Source: Dryococelus australis (Eukaryota > Arthropoda > Insecta > Phasmatodea > Phasmatidae). From it: a stretch of DNA of 64,000 bases. Of the stretch, positions 1 to 12,114 are shown piece by piece (position 1 is the stretch's first letter; each line of letters opens with the position of its first letter). The notes under the pieces were generated by a model that saw nothing but the letters and a program-made list of their open reading frames with translations, was not told where the DNA came from and ran no database searches. A program made the position numbers and the translations under genes. Where the stretch lies: assembly GCA_029891345.1 (NCBI GenBank), contig CM057000.1, positions 125,277,338 through 125,341,337 on the forward strand, written 5' to 3'.

Positions 1-52
<52 letters not shown>
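1..52. repeat. (CA)n microsatellite at window edge
   Basis: Uninterrupted CA dinucleotide repeat that runs into the left edge of the window, so its true length is unknown. Confidence 0.97.
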
Positions 53-54
<2 letters not shown>

Positions 55-1436
55 AAAGCGAACCCGTTCAGTACATCATTTGTATTTCAAGGACTCTGCA
101 ACTCAATTAGAGTCTCAGTGAGTCCTCCAGAAATCAGCCCCTCTGCTGGAAAACGTGACACCCTAGAACAGAAGTCTGGAGTTTGCTAAGTCAACCCCCC
201 TCCTCCACCTTCCCAGCTAATAAATATGACGCTACATTAAATTTAGAGGGGGGGGGGGAAGGTACAACTAAAGCTGGTTCCGAAATAGAGCGATGCGATG
301 CGATGCGATCGTAGAAAAGAGATATAGGTAGCCAATCAGGACGAAGCAGATTCCATTGCAGCACGTCGGCGTCGAGTATGTTGCACGAAATTCTTGGGTT
401 GCAATGTCGGCATCAGCCTGCGACGGAGAAGAAGAAGAAGTCTTTTTTTACAAAGAGAATAAAAACTTTTTTTTTTTTTTTTTTTTTAATATTGAAAACG
501 ACGATCGCGTTTACGCCGACTTTTTTGTGTTTATATATTTTTTATTGCTGCATGGATATGCAAAAGAGATGACAAGGCTTCTTATAGATATGGGAAATGT
601 CATAAAAAAAATTCTCCTTCGTCTTATGTCTCGTTCCCGCTAGTTTACTTCACAAGTCGCGTTCATACTAGCCTGTTTATCTTCTACCCACTTAACACAT
701 ACAGTTTCAAATTTTTACGCGTGTGTTTTGTTACACTCGTGAGATCTGAAGATGCAATTTAAAATCGATAGCACCATCTCATCTCAGACAGCATCCGTCG
801 CAGGCAGATCATCGCTTAGTTGTGAAACATAACTACAGATTGTCGAAGCCCAACCCATCAAACATTGTGGAACCATCTTAATATTCAAAGCTCAATACAG
901 AGCACCTATCCACCTTGCAACACAGCTACAACAATACGCCCAGTTATATTGCTAAAAGGGGCCATAGGAGTGAGTGTATGTACCTACATAAATTTCAATG
1001 CTATCACAAGGGAAAAAATTTAATTCCCCCAAGACCTCCAGAAATTCAAAATAACACAGGCATATGGCCTAGAAGATTAATTCATCCTCTATCCCGAATT
1101 ATTGAAAATGAAATTATATTTAAAATGGAAATTTAGCCTCGCGAACGTACCAAATTAAATATATTACCTTCGCAGTTACGGGACGAGAAATTATTATTTC
1201 GCAAACTAAAGCAAGCCTTTCCGTATACACTGATTCCTTTTTCATTACTGAACATACGATGCCGCACGATTCAATACACGGTTTATCATGGCCAAGAGGA
1301 GAACCTGGCTCCACATACAAGCAAGCGTAGAATATGGCCACTCATTTATTGCAACAGATGGGGTGGACAAAGCTTATCTGCTTATAAAGTGAAGTGTCGT
1401 GCCTTGCTTATACTCACGCGCGAGTGCACAGCTACA
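53..1436. other. AT-rich DNA without a recognised gene
   Basis: Only short reading frames, none with a recognisable domain. It holds a poly-G run near 247-258, four tandem copies of a CGATG pentamer near 290-309, and a poly-T tract near 467-487. Confidence 0.6.
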
Positions 1437-1662
1437 GGCTGGTCACGGCAAAGTGAGCACTTTTGAGGCCCTAATTACAGTTTCCTTTCAGCCATTTTTA
1501 TCCTTTAACCACCTCAAATAAATATTATCATGTAAGTAATAAACAGTGTGTATATTCCACCGTACTCTGAAGTTAACGTCCAAGGCTAAACTAAAAAATA
1601 CGTACTGACTATTGTTCTAAATGATACGGCTTTCAAAAGTGCTCACTTTACCGTGAATAGCC
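1437..1662 (-). mobile_element. short TIR element (family 1, ~230 bp class), copy A
   Basis: Begins GGCTGGTCACGGCAAAGTGA and ends with the inverted complement (ACTTTACCGTGAATAGCC), giving terminal inverted repeats of about 28 bp. Its interior, read on the minus strand, matches the copies at 3101, 39491 and 44673. It has no coding capacity, so it is a non-autonomous MITE-type DNA element. The flanks here are CA/TG rather than the TA seen around sister copies, presumably decay. Confidence 0.85.
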
Positions 1663-3100
1663 TGTACCCAAGAATGGTACAGTATGTTTACGGACTCTGT
1701 TATTGTCGGTGTAGACACAATTTGCAAGTTGCTCAAATATTTAAAGCTTTCAAAAATTAATTTGGCTTGTTCGTCCTTCCTTCTTCGCCACACGGCAATA
1801 AATAACAATGCTCAATTTGGTGAACATACGTGTAGTAAAATATCCTTAAACTGAATTATAAAACACACGCTGGTTAACTTTAAAAGTTACACACATGCAC
1901 ATACATATACACGCACGCTGTAAATAAATTTAATTTAAGAAAATACCAAATCGTAGTAAATATGTCTAGTATGGAGCTATTTTTAGCCCATTCATACAAG
2001 GGCAAATACGACCATGAATTTCCATAGAATTTCTATAGCTTATGCGCAGCTGCAGATAGTAACAATAGCGACATTATTTTGTACGAGTGTACTGTAGTAG
2101 GTCTTAAATTGCGTATTAAAGGACATTGTAGCAATCGATATCACACGACATATTTTTATTCACAACAAAATATTATAGTCCTCTTGTTTGTTTACATGAA
2201 CCCTAACGCTGTTTACATGATAAATACGTTACGTACATGGAACACAACAATAGTAAGTATATCCATTCTTCACGTAAACATGATTACTATACCTAACCAA
2301 GAGAGGAGAGCTGAACTGAAATGTTACGCACGTCTGAAATATAGTAACATCGCTTAGGTCTTGCAAATGTCAAGAGTTCTCACATCGGACATTGCGACAC
2401 GACACAGTGAACTTATTATTGTTAAGAATTACGTTATACTAAAGGTGAAGACTCACCAACTGCTGTGGCTTAGATGCGCAGAACGGTACCACCAAACTGC
2501 ATAAACCACTCAATACAACACTTCTCTCACGACTGGCAAACCAAACGCACGTAATCCGCGAGCAAGCCAAGCCAACTCAGCTGGTCGGAAGGCCAAACAA
2601 CCTAGTGCTGCAGCCTAGCGGCGGACAGTAGAGATGCAAACGGTACCGACCGCTCATCGCTTCTAGGCTGCACGGAAGAGCAGCACAACTACCATCATTT
2701 GTATATATTTTTTTCTGTAATACGTTTTAAATTTTATTTAATTATTTATTTCATTTATTTATATATTTCTCTTTGCAGTGTTTCAAGTTAGGTTTTTTTT
2801 TAAAGCACAGTTAGTTTCGGCTATTTGGATTACCCGTTTACCCATTCTTTGAAAAGAGTAAACACAATTTAGTTACGTACCAATATGTTTGTTTGTTTTA
2901 TTGCGTCCGTAATATCTTTTTTTTCAATATATAGCTGTACAAAGATATTGGACAAGTCAAATTACAGTATACAAAATGTATACACTGGAAATAGTAAACA
3001 CACGCATATATGTCAAATTGCATGTAAATGCATCATATCATTTCTTCATGATTTGACAAATCTTCTTCCAACAAGGTGTGGGGCGATGTTCCAACATCTA
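1663..3100. other. AT-rich DNA without a recognised gene
   Basis: Short reading frames only. A GC-richer patch near 2460-2690 has no recognisable coding content. Confidence 0.55.
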
Positions 3101-3322
3101 GGCTATTCACGGTAAAGTGAGCACTTTTTAATTCCCTCTCATTTGGAATAATAATCAATTCATATATTTCATTTTAGCCTTAGACGTAAATTTCCGTGTG
3201 CGGTGCAATATATACACCATGTTTATTAGGTACTTATTGGCAATATTTATTTAAAAGGTGGTTAAAGGATAAGAAATGGCTGAAAGGAAAAAGGGCCTCA
3301 AAAGTGCTCACTTTATAAACCT
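3101..3322 (+). mobile_element. short TIR element (family 1, ~230 bp class), copy B
   Basis: Starts GGCTATTCACGGTAAAGTGA and ends AGTGCTCACTTTATAAACC, an inverted match with a small deletion or change in the right TIR. It is flanked by TA on both sides, as expected for a TA target-site duplication. The interior matches copies A, F and G, including a conserved GGTGGTTAAAGGAT stretch near the right end. Confidence 0.85.
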
Positions 3323-3328
3323 ATGTAT

Positions 3329-3371
3329 GTGTGTGTGTGTACACACACACACACACACACACATACACACA
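3329..3371. repeat. (TG)n/(AC)n palindromic microsatellite
   Basis: A short TG run passes directly into an AC run, making a self-complementary dinucleotide tract immediately beside the right end of the TIR element at 3101-3322. Confidence 0.9.
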
Positions 3372-3372
3372 A

Positions 3373-6300
3373 GGTGAGAGTGAAAGACACCGACAAACGG
3401 CGGTAGGTGAATGAATCCTTAGGAAAATATAAGAAAAAAATGTAAGAACCACGTTTTCCGAAATTGATTATTAAGGGAGCTATGCGCCCTCAAAAGTCGG
3501 ATTTTGATATGCCTTAAGTTGAATATTTTAGAAACTACTTGCGACTGAGCGACTAATCGGCCAGTAGAGTTTTGTAAAATGGAGATCGTTCACCTCCAGA
3601 AACGTGGTTGGTAATAGCATCAAATATGCTAGAAGGACGATATGGGAAACTGAGGCATTTTACCATTGTCAACATGCGAGACACGCTACAACAGCGCTCC
3701 TAGCGGCTTGTGATGACGAATACCCGGGAAATTCAAATTTACATGACTCGGCATGCGCGATTTAAGTGCAGTTGTCGTCTCGTAGTATTAAAACATGTTG
3801 TTTTGCCGAATGTAATATAATAGTTACTTATTCGTATTACTATGCTGTATTTAAAAACGAACTTAGCATAAATATTGTCACTTGAAACAAGGACAATCAG
3901 TTGTAACAGAATCATGTTACTGGGCACAGACTTAGATGTTGCAAGTTACAAAGGACAAATGTTAATCAATTATAAGTAAGAGAATGGAATGTTAAACGGT
4001 ATTTAATTTGTCAGATACATAACCGACTGCATTTATTCAATAAATTTTTGAGAAAGGAGCTGTCATCAAGCTTATTTTTCTGCAAAAAAAATCGGGAATG
4101 AACATAACCAAAATTTTTTTGGACAGAAAAATCTCCACAGTTTATCTGTGTTTTATTAACAAATGATTAATTAAAAATAGCTCTACTGCAGTTAGTGATT
4201 TAACACTGTGGCTTTCATTAGCTCTATAAGCAGCAATATATTATATATATTTAAGATTAACCTAGCAACAAAATAAGTTGCCTAAATGTTAACTTACTGC
4301 TTTTCGAAGTTTTTATCATTAAATTAGCAACAAAATAAATAGTTCACAAATTTCCATTCCTAACAGATATGTTTTCTATTCTGCTTTCTTCTTTCGTAGA
4401 AGGTATATTTTGGTTGGAAATACATTTTCAAGAGAGAAACATTTTGGGGAAATAAATTTTGACGTGATAAAAATGTATACTTAATTATTGTTTAAGTTTA
4501 ATTTCCTGAATTTTCCACCAATATAAATAAACACATATCCAGCGCGTTGAATTTTATTTGAAAGTGCGTATTCGTGTCTACAGTGTCTCGTCAGAAAGTG
4601 GTGGCCCATCCTTCGGTCTGCCGAAAGATAAAGTTTGACGGATAAAAAAACTTTGCCCTGCGATTGGTCGAAGATCATGTGACCACCTGACGGGTGAGAT
4701 GGATGGTTGCGAGTCCACCATTACACATATAAATCACTTTTGTCGTGCAGTTACGCAACAACTACACTGCCTCAAGTGAAACGGAGGCAGCTATGGTTAA
4801 CCGACTGGCAGCCATGCTTCAGCCATAAGTAAATAAAAGTTCAAACCTCAGTCACTTCTTCATAATGTGAGTAGACCAGTTATGAAATTTTGGGGGCTGC
4901 AACCAAAAATTATTCACAAAGGACTATATTCTGTAGCTTGGTAATATCTAGTATCTGTTTATCAACAAAACAAAAGTATCTTTGTAGTACAGAGCAACTC
5001 AGAATTGGGGGAAATTTTAATTGAAGTGGGCATACTGTCAAATTTGTAACCGCACTAAAGGCACAGTTTAGTACAAAAGGGGCAATAGTATTGCCTCCTC
5101 TTCCTGCTCATTTCCAAATGCTGGTTTCATAGACACTAATTGATCACTTCATAATGTAGCAGGTTTTTATAAATTATGGTAAAACTGCTCACCTCACTCC
5201 TTTTAAAATGTTTTATTTGTACGTATTTATGTAAAAAGAAACAGACACACCCAAACAAACATACCACACATAGTGAGGCTGTGTTCAAAGTTATCATTTG
5301 GTACAATAGTATTTTATCCTATAGTAGTAGTGTTCAGTTCGGATGCTATTAAGTCACTTGTTCAGAAGTGGTTGTGATTTGGTAATTTAGCATTTTAGTA
5401 ACTATCGTTCCATAGTAAAATATCAAATGCGTCATTATTTTACTTGACTAATTCAGGTCATGTTACCTCTTAGAATACTATGTTAGTGCCGATGGAGAGT
5501 ACCCCGATTACATTTCGTAGAACTATTAAGTTTGATCATTACTTTGACCACCACACATGGTGTGTTCATATAGTACATACATGCGTTGGAACACAACTTC
5601 CTACTTAATACATCCATTTTCTTGGCTAGTGTGGATAATCCATGGAGGAAGCAGCAACATTGACTGCAAAATGCGTACAGCTTTCAACAACACAATGGTA
5701 CGCCTATACCAAATATGAAAATGTACCATCGCCTCTGATATCATGCCACTTAAGTGACATTTGAGAGATTACAGATGAGATAAATAATTTAAATACTACA
5801 CAAATTATAAATAAGGTCTACTGTATTAAGGAGAGTATTTCAGAACATAACTAGATGACAATCTTTAAACATTTTAATCAATCATTTCACACAATTTACT
5901 CATGGAATTAATGCATTACAGCTGACACTAGGATGAAAATGCAATTGGTCAAAATATTTGATAGTACATACTAACATATGTACTCAAGTCATTCAGCTTA
6001 TTTACTTCACCTCTCCAGTTTTGCATACATTAAGCACATTCAATTTTGTAATTCACTTTCAAAAACAAAGCTAATTTCCAAATTTTTAAAACATTAGATC
6101 ATCATGAACAAGTCACTTCTAAGAACCAACCTGAATTTTACCACAGATTTTCATATGCTTCATGGCAAGAAGACTGGGAAACATGTTGCAGAATTCAAAA
6201 CCAGCTGATCTGAAAATAACTTACCTTGGTCATGAATTTAAGGTACTTTCTGTTCAAAATCATGGAACTTGTTATTGTAATGCAATTTGCAAGTACTTTC

Positions 6301-6590
6301 TACAATACTGTGATCACCCCAAACAAAACTGTGTAAATAGACTAACAGGTCAAAAGAAATGTGTACATATCACTATAAGTGACTTATATGCATTGCAGAA
6401 TGTTGCAAAATAATTCATTGAAAAACACCTCATTTGAGTTAATACTATAGGCGTATGCACAAAGTTAAAATACTGAGTACTTCAGGGAGTAAATAAGAGG
6501 AATTGAAATTTAAAAAAAAATCCTTCATTTATTTGTAAACAATTTGTAATAAATATCACTGAAATGTAACGATGGATCTCAGGAGTGAAA
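3373..6590. other. AT-rich DNA without a recognised gene
   Basis: More than 3 kb with only short frames. The longest (6162-6413, plus, 83 aa) contains several Cys and His residues but matches no family I know, and it sits next to the polymerase fragment that starts at 6591. I see no convincing exon structure. Confidence 0.5.
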
Positions 6591-7394
6591 TATCCAGATC
6601 CGTGCGAGGTTTTGGATTCCGAAGGCCTATTGGCTCCTGTAGTATTACAGGGTATTCGAAAGTTCGAGGACACCAATGGTATTTCTATCAATGTCTACAC
6701 TGCAGTAGACAAAGATAGTAATATTATTGACGAATCTTTCGATAAGCAAGCATCGATAAGCATCGTACGATAAGCATCGTACCAATGTGTTTTCTCCTGT
6801 ATGACATGCACATCATGTAAATGTATTGGCAATGTATGCTTGTGGTAATGATGCTCATTTGTATTTTGTTTCTATTAAGGATTTGTAAAAGCTGCTTAAC
6901 AGCCAGTTAAGTAAAGATAGACATAGGACATTTGTTTGCAATCGTTGTCTCCAATACTTTAGTAGTGAGGAGAAAATCGCAAACCATAATGATCTTTGTC
7001 AACAACATAAGACTGTTCACAGTACTTTCTCTACTGGGGGCGACAAGTACTTGCAATTTCAGGGTTACAGCAAACAGCAAAGCTTAGGTTTCGTCGCCTA
7101 TTGCAACACAGAGTCGTATTTGAAACCCTTGTTCGCTTGCCTTCCCAATGTTAATATGAGTAATACAAAACCATCAACCAACTTGTTCCATATGCTTGTA
7201 GCATTTTGTTGGTTTGTTCGTACAATCCAGCATTATCTAACTGTTTTGAGTTTGTGGATGATGATTGTTTGACCCAGTTAGTAGATAAAATTGGTTGAAT
7301 TGACAATGTGGGTTGCAGGAATTATACAGTGTGACTGTTCTGATGAAGCCAAAAACCCCTAATGATGAAGGTAGATTGGCGGATCAAAAATGTT
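6591..7394 (+). pseudogene. polymerase B fragment, inverted partial copy of the 12-15.5 kb gene
   Basis: This segment is an inverted, closely similar copy of 14283-15083 on the other strand. The left edge is sharp at TATCCAGAT and the right edge at AAAATGTTGT; outside those points the two copies are unrelated. It covers part of the N-terminal region of a protein-primed family B DNA polymerase of the Polinton/adintovirus type. It contains frameshifts and stops (open frames 6585-6773 and 7051-7272), lacks the catalytic palm, and cannot make a polymerase. It could be a fragment of a second element or a product of local rearrangement. The family call comes from the larger copy. Confidence 0.85.
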
Positions 7395-7467
7395 GTGGCG
7401 CCTGCCTGTCTCTTGAATTGCGTCTCGAGAGTGTTTGAAATTCATGTTTTGTTATTAAATCACTTAT

Positions 7468-8004
7468 GCCCTGTTGCACCAACATCTTTCCCGATCCAAG
7501 ATCGAATGATCCTAGTTCCAATGCATGAGTGTTGCACCAACGAAATTTCATGATTCTGGATCTCCGATTCGTCGATATTATTTCCAAAGTCTGAGATCCA
7601 GATAAAGTATGAGACAAATTTTTCTATTGGTTCGTAACATATGTCATGGAAGTAGACGTATTTTTCACTATAGAAAGAGCTAGATGTGTGATGTTTTATC
7701 TGTTTTAACTGAATTATTGTTGTACGAATTTTACTGAATAATATTCAAGTGCGTATAATGTTGTTTTAATTTCCCAAGAAAACACTCGAACGTAGTTCTA
7801 TCTGTTGGCGTATTTCCAAACTACATTTGTCGACGATGACTGCTTACCTCGGACTGAGATTTCGAACCGCCAATTTCGGCGGTTAGAAATGAACTTCATC
7901 TCGATCTCCAGTCCAGCTCTGAACTCGAATGGTGCAACCGTTTTCTGTGTCGATCTTAGATCCGATATCGGATTGAGTTTCGAACCACGATGATGCAACC
8001 GGGC
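7468..8004. mobile_element. fold-back MITE with GCCCKGTTGCA ends
   Basis: The left end (GCCCTGTTGCACCAACATC) pairs with the right end (GATGATGCAACCGGGC). Complementarity continues inward: GTTGCACCA, GATC-rich and CTGGATCTCCG-like stretches recur in inverted order near 7530-7620 and 7850-7960. The flanks read TTAT on the left and TTAA on the right, compatible with a decayed TTAA target duplication of piggyBac type, although that assignment is inference. No coding capacity. The open frames on both strands at 7798-7998 are a by-product of the symmetry. Confidence 0.7.
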
Positions 8005-8267
8005 CTTAATGTGTTTCCATTATACCGATATCCGAAAAGAAATCACACTTCAGATGAAGGACAAATAACACTCTATAAATAAATCGTGCACTTTAGAAAT
8101 ACTGTTACCGAGCCTTCCAGCATAACTGAAAACTACTTTTGAACACTGTTGTCGCCAGTTTAGAGCGTTGCGAGTAGGAGCGATGTGGCACTAGGCGCGA
8201 GTGTCAGTGTCGCCCTTATCACTCTCTTGCACCCGCTCCTCAGACGCGGGGAACGACTCCGCGTATA

Positions 8268-8687
8268 GGCTATTCACGATAAAATGAGCACTTCTGACAG
8301 CCCTGCTTAGGATCTACTTGCATGCACGTTGTATATTCTTTCGCCTTATGCAAAATTAACATTGCCTGGACCTCATCACTTTATTCGTACGTCGGTCAAG
8401 TGAAACTGTGAAATTATTAAGACAGTAAATACTTTACAAATCAGTTAATTTTTTCACTTCGATGCATTAAAAAAAAACAGAAGGCGAAATAAATCATTTT
8501 AAGTTATCATAAAGGGTTACCTTACATTTTCTATTCGACCGTTAAAATATGGAACTACTTTCCAGCCACCGTTACCAACTTTACTGTGATAATGACACTC
8601 AGTGCACCCATTAAAATATACGCAGGCAGGGGCAGTGACTTTTTTCTAAGGTTCATTTCTAAAGTGCTCACTATATCGTGAACAATC
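8268..8687 (+). mobile_element. TIR element (family 1, ~420 bp class), copy C
   Basis: Ends are GGCTATTCACGATAAAATGA on the left and GTGCTCACTATATCGTGAACAATC on the right. The interior matches copy E (38575-38993) in opposite orientation over essentially the whole length, including GCCCTGCTTA(A/G)GATCTACTTG near the left end. It shares only the termini with the 230 bp class. Non-coding. Confidence 0.85.
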
Positions 8688-9199
8688 TTTAGACGTGCGA
8701 ACGGGAAGACAGGCTGCTGGAGGTGAAGCTGGCGACGATCTGGGCGGGAAGTTGAGCACAGCTGGCGACTCGTGACGGGCGCCGCAGTCAGCCGGGCCTG
8801 ACAACCGCCACACCGCCTTCACCCGGCAGCTGTTACCGAGCCCGACGACCGAAGCGTGCGTACAGTGCCGTTATCTCCAACTGCACCCACGCCCAGTGCA
8901 CTCTGCCGTCGCCGCCTGGCTTGGCTCTTCAAGAGAGAGAGTGTAACATTACAAGAGTTCGAGCAACAACACGAACTATTAGCATTCCCGTAAATTAAAT
9001 CATCTGCCCCAAGTTCAACAGCCATCTTGATTGGAAATATTATTGCACATTCACCGTTACTTCCATGAAGCCCTGCTAAAGTCCTACTTCCAGCATATTC
9101 CCCCGCCTCATGCAAACAAAGCTTAGCAGAGTCTAGGAAATCACACCAAAGGGACAGCGTACCGTATTCCTGCGCACTCGAATTAACTATTTCTTACTA
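8688..9199. other. GC-richer non-coding stretch, with a possible family 1 remnant
   Basis: 8690-8900 is unusually GC-rich for the window but has no recognisable product. Near 9047-9118 the sequence resembles the left part of the 420 bp TIR class (ATTCACCGTTA, then AAGCCCTGCTAAAG and CCGCCTCATGCAAA), probably a diverged, truncated copy. That match is weak. Confidence 0.4.
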
Positions 9200-9991
9200 G
9201 GAATTACAAACAATTCCCACAGCAGGAGCAGCAGCCAGTACAGATACAGCATAGTAAAGAACAACTGGCATCGAGGAGCGCTTACCAGGAACTTGCATGA
9301 AGAAATCTGTGACTTTTGTGCGTATGTCCGACAACTGAGAAACCGCATCGACGAGCTGATGCTGCACGCCTCGCAAAGCAATTGGAAAATGCCCACGATA
9401 ACTTGCGAGTACTGTCGAGATGCCCTGTGTACACTGTGCCACATAGCAACGATAGAAGCCCATGGCATGGAGCGAATGATGTGATGGTCCCCCTCAGTAG
9501 TGGCTCTGATGATGGTAATCTCATGAAGGAAGTGGTTCGGGAGGCAAAGAACCAGTCGCGTGAACTCGAGAAAGGGAGCGAGGCAGCCGACAGGAGCTAC
9601 TAGTGTTTCCGGGTACGTCGGGCGAGGATCACAACATGCAGCATCCACCGTAAGTACCAGCACTTCTCAGATTGATAGGCATGGTCTAAAGGAATATGCA
9701 AGAGGAAATTCTGGAGTTGCTTCATCAACCGGTAATGAAAGAATATGTGTTTCTGTAAGGCACAAACGACCATATAGTGACAGGATGAAGACCCAGTATG
9801 AAAGGTGACTGTCAGCCGAGGTACTTCAAGAAGGACAACTGGTTTGGTTGTACAACACACAGCGACGAAAAGGATACCCGAATTTTCAGAAATTCTGAAT
9901 AAGATCAATGATGAGGACTTTCGGATTTGTCGTCAAGCTCTCGGGTGAAGCCGAAGTTGTCCACCTAGACCGACTGGAGTAGTAGTAGGGG
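9200..9991 (+). pseudogene. Ty3/Gypsy retrotransposon remnant: gag 3' part fused to integrase C-terminus
   Basis: The plus strand first encodes a gag-end region homologous to the minus-strand gag near 40800-41280 (shared motifs include DVMVPLSSGSD and RELEKGSEA). After about 9670 the frame switches to the C-terminal tail of a Gypsy integrase: SDRMKTQYER, then EGQLVWLYNTQRRKGYP, ending VVHLDRLE, the usual GDxVWLYxPxRxxG...VxHxDRL pattern of that domain. The protease, reverse transcriptase, RNase H and integrase core that should lie between are missing, so this copy carries a large internal deletion plus frame breaks. A purine-rich run (AGTAGTAGTAGGGG) just before 9992 is the expected polypurine tract. 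Frames on the opposite strand (9187-9663) are shadows. Confidence 0.75.
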
Positions 9992-10810
9992 CAACCCTCG
10001 TCTGGCTCACTTTGCGCAAGAGTGGCATAAGTCACATTTGGTTCAAGAGTTGACTAAGTGCCAAATCATGATATGAAAATTAGACTATTAATTGAATGAT
10101 TAATTAGATAGATTGATTATATTAATTACCCAATTAATTAAACTGATTAATTAGATTAATCGATTAATTGAAGACTGTTTTGATATCAATTTTTAAATTT
10201 TATGGAATTTTTTTATATCAAAGAATGTTTAATAATTTATTCATGTCATAAGGGTCATATTGGCAGAGCAGGTTCGGTGTTGCCTCTGTGAGGCTTTGTG
10301 ACCGACTGACCAGAGGAGCGGGTTGTAGTTATTTATATAGGAGTTAATTTTAGTGTAAGAGTAGTATAAGGGACATTTATTATTATTTTTTTTGTTTGTG
10401 ACTGATATACAGAGCAGGCTACATGGCCAGGTCGAAGGTCTAGAGGCATACCGAGGATTTGACTAGTTTAGATATGGGAGAAATATTTTCTTTTTGGTGA
10501 AGTAAACATTTTTTTAATTAAAAGAGATGTTGAAAGAGGTCGCCGAACAAATTACTTTAATCACTCATCGAATAGCAAAAAAGTAACGAACTGTTTCGGC
10601 GAAACAAACTTATTAAACCAATAATAACAATGCAATGAAAGAGTTTTCCTTAGCAAAGTAACTAATCTCCACTTTAATCACGTAACATTGAATCTACAGA
10701 CACGTATTCATGTAATTGCTGAATGGAACAAATTAAATTAAACAAAATACCCAGCTAACACAGTAAAATTATAACTTCCCACACATACTCACACATACTA
10801 ACTTACCCCA
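9992..10810 (+). repeat. 3' LTR of the 9.2 kb Gypsy remnant
   Basis: Starts right after the polypurine tract. The whole block is repeated in inverse orientation at about 27250-28065, with matching landmarks: AGTGCCAAATCATGATAT, an ATTAATT-rich stretch, GAAACAAACT, and ATGAAAGAGTTTTCCTTAG. The start is CAACCC here and TGACCC in the other copy, consistent with an original TG start. The right end is uncertain by about 15 bp because similarity fades after CACACATAC. Confidence 0.75.
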
Positions 10811-12114
10811 AGGTTGATGTGCCATATGCTGCCAATTGCGGTGTCAAGTGTGGAGGCGAATGTGAAGGGGTGAGGAGGCAGAGGAGGAGGAGGAGGAGGA
10901 GGGGAGGAGGAGGAGAATCTGTGTTGAAAATTAATAATGTTTCTTTAAAGTGTTGCTGGAAAAAAAATTATGTAAGCATATATTTGAAGAAGAATAATAT
11001 CTCTTCACAGCAGACATCAACGACATCGATTGTATTTATTTATTTATTTTGTATGTTAAAGTTAAAAAAAATCATAAGTTTGTATTTCCTTGGAAACTTG
11101 TTAAAATTAATATATTTTTGTTTGTTGCCAGCTAGTGAGGCTTGTTCTGTGGGGCAAGAGTCTGTTTACCTGAAGTTGTCCTAACCATTAACAATAGTGT
11201 GGCTTGTCTCACCATTCCAATACTTTCAGAGATCATTCATGAGGTTTTCTAGAGATTCTCCCGCATTCCATTACTTTTCAGAGTTCATTCATTCTTTCTC
11301 AGCCAATTCCATTTTCAGACTTGTTGGTGTTCACATTGCATAAAAACATTGCAACTAATCCAAGAAATTACTCAAACTGAAGAAAAAGAATTTAAAATGT
11401 GACAAAAGGAAATCAAACTACTAAATAACAAGTAATACTATTCCCTTTTACCATTAAAATTTAATTTTTTTCTAAATCATTATTAAAAACTATATTTTCA
11501 AATATGTACATCTTCAAAAACATTCCTTAATATTTACAAACATTTCAAAAACTTCACAATATTCTACAAAAACATTCCTAAATACTATTTTCACATATGA
11601 CAACACTTAAAAAATCATTACACAAACATTCATACATATTCATTCATACAAATTAACATTACAGAGATATTTACAAATATATTTACAAACATTAAAACTA
11701 AAAAATATATACAAAAGGTGATATGTGTTGTCGTCCATTGTGGCGCTATGTTTGGAGCATCCGACATGTCACATCCAGGTTAAAATATGCCAGACACATC
11801 AACACCTACAATGACTCCACACACATAGCTTCAAGATTTAAAATGATGTAATCCCACGCTGCGAAGAGTAGTCCCTGGATGATATAAAGGACAACAGGGG
11901 TTATTGCATCGATGTCAAATGCCATGCATTTATGGAAAAGCAGCAGCTTTGAAGAGGTAGATGGCATCTATTCAGTAGGTTTGAAGACAGCTGTGATGCA
12001 GATTGTAGTGCTGAGCAGGGAGTGGTGCAGAGCAAGGTGTGGTGTTGAGTACTGGTGATGACACCCCTATATTTAAAATTATGCTGAAATTACTGTGTTG
12101 GGGAAAGAAAAATT
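10811..12114. other. AT-rich DNA with a GA-rich purine tract; no gene
   Basis: 10872-10916 is a nearly pure purine tract built from GAG/GGA units, capable of triplex DNA in principle. 11500-11720 contains a degenerate short repeat with recurring ACATTCCT and TTTACAAACATTT words. No recognised coding sequence. Confidence 0.6.

Noticed and set aside
9187-9663. 158-codon minus-strand frame opposite the Gypsy remnant
   Set aside because: Its resemblance to a plus-strand frame at 40848-41280 follows from the two gag copies being homologous in opposite orientation; the coding strand is plus here and minus there.
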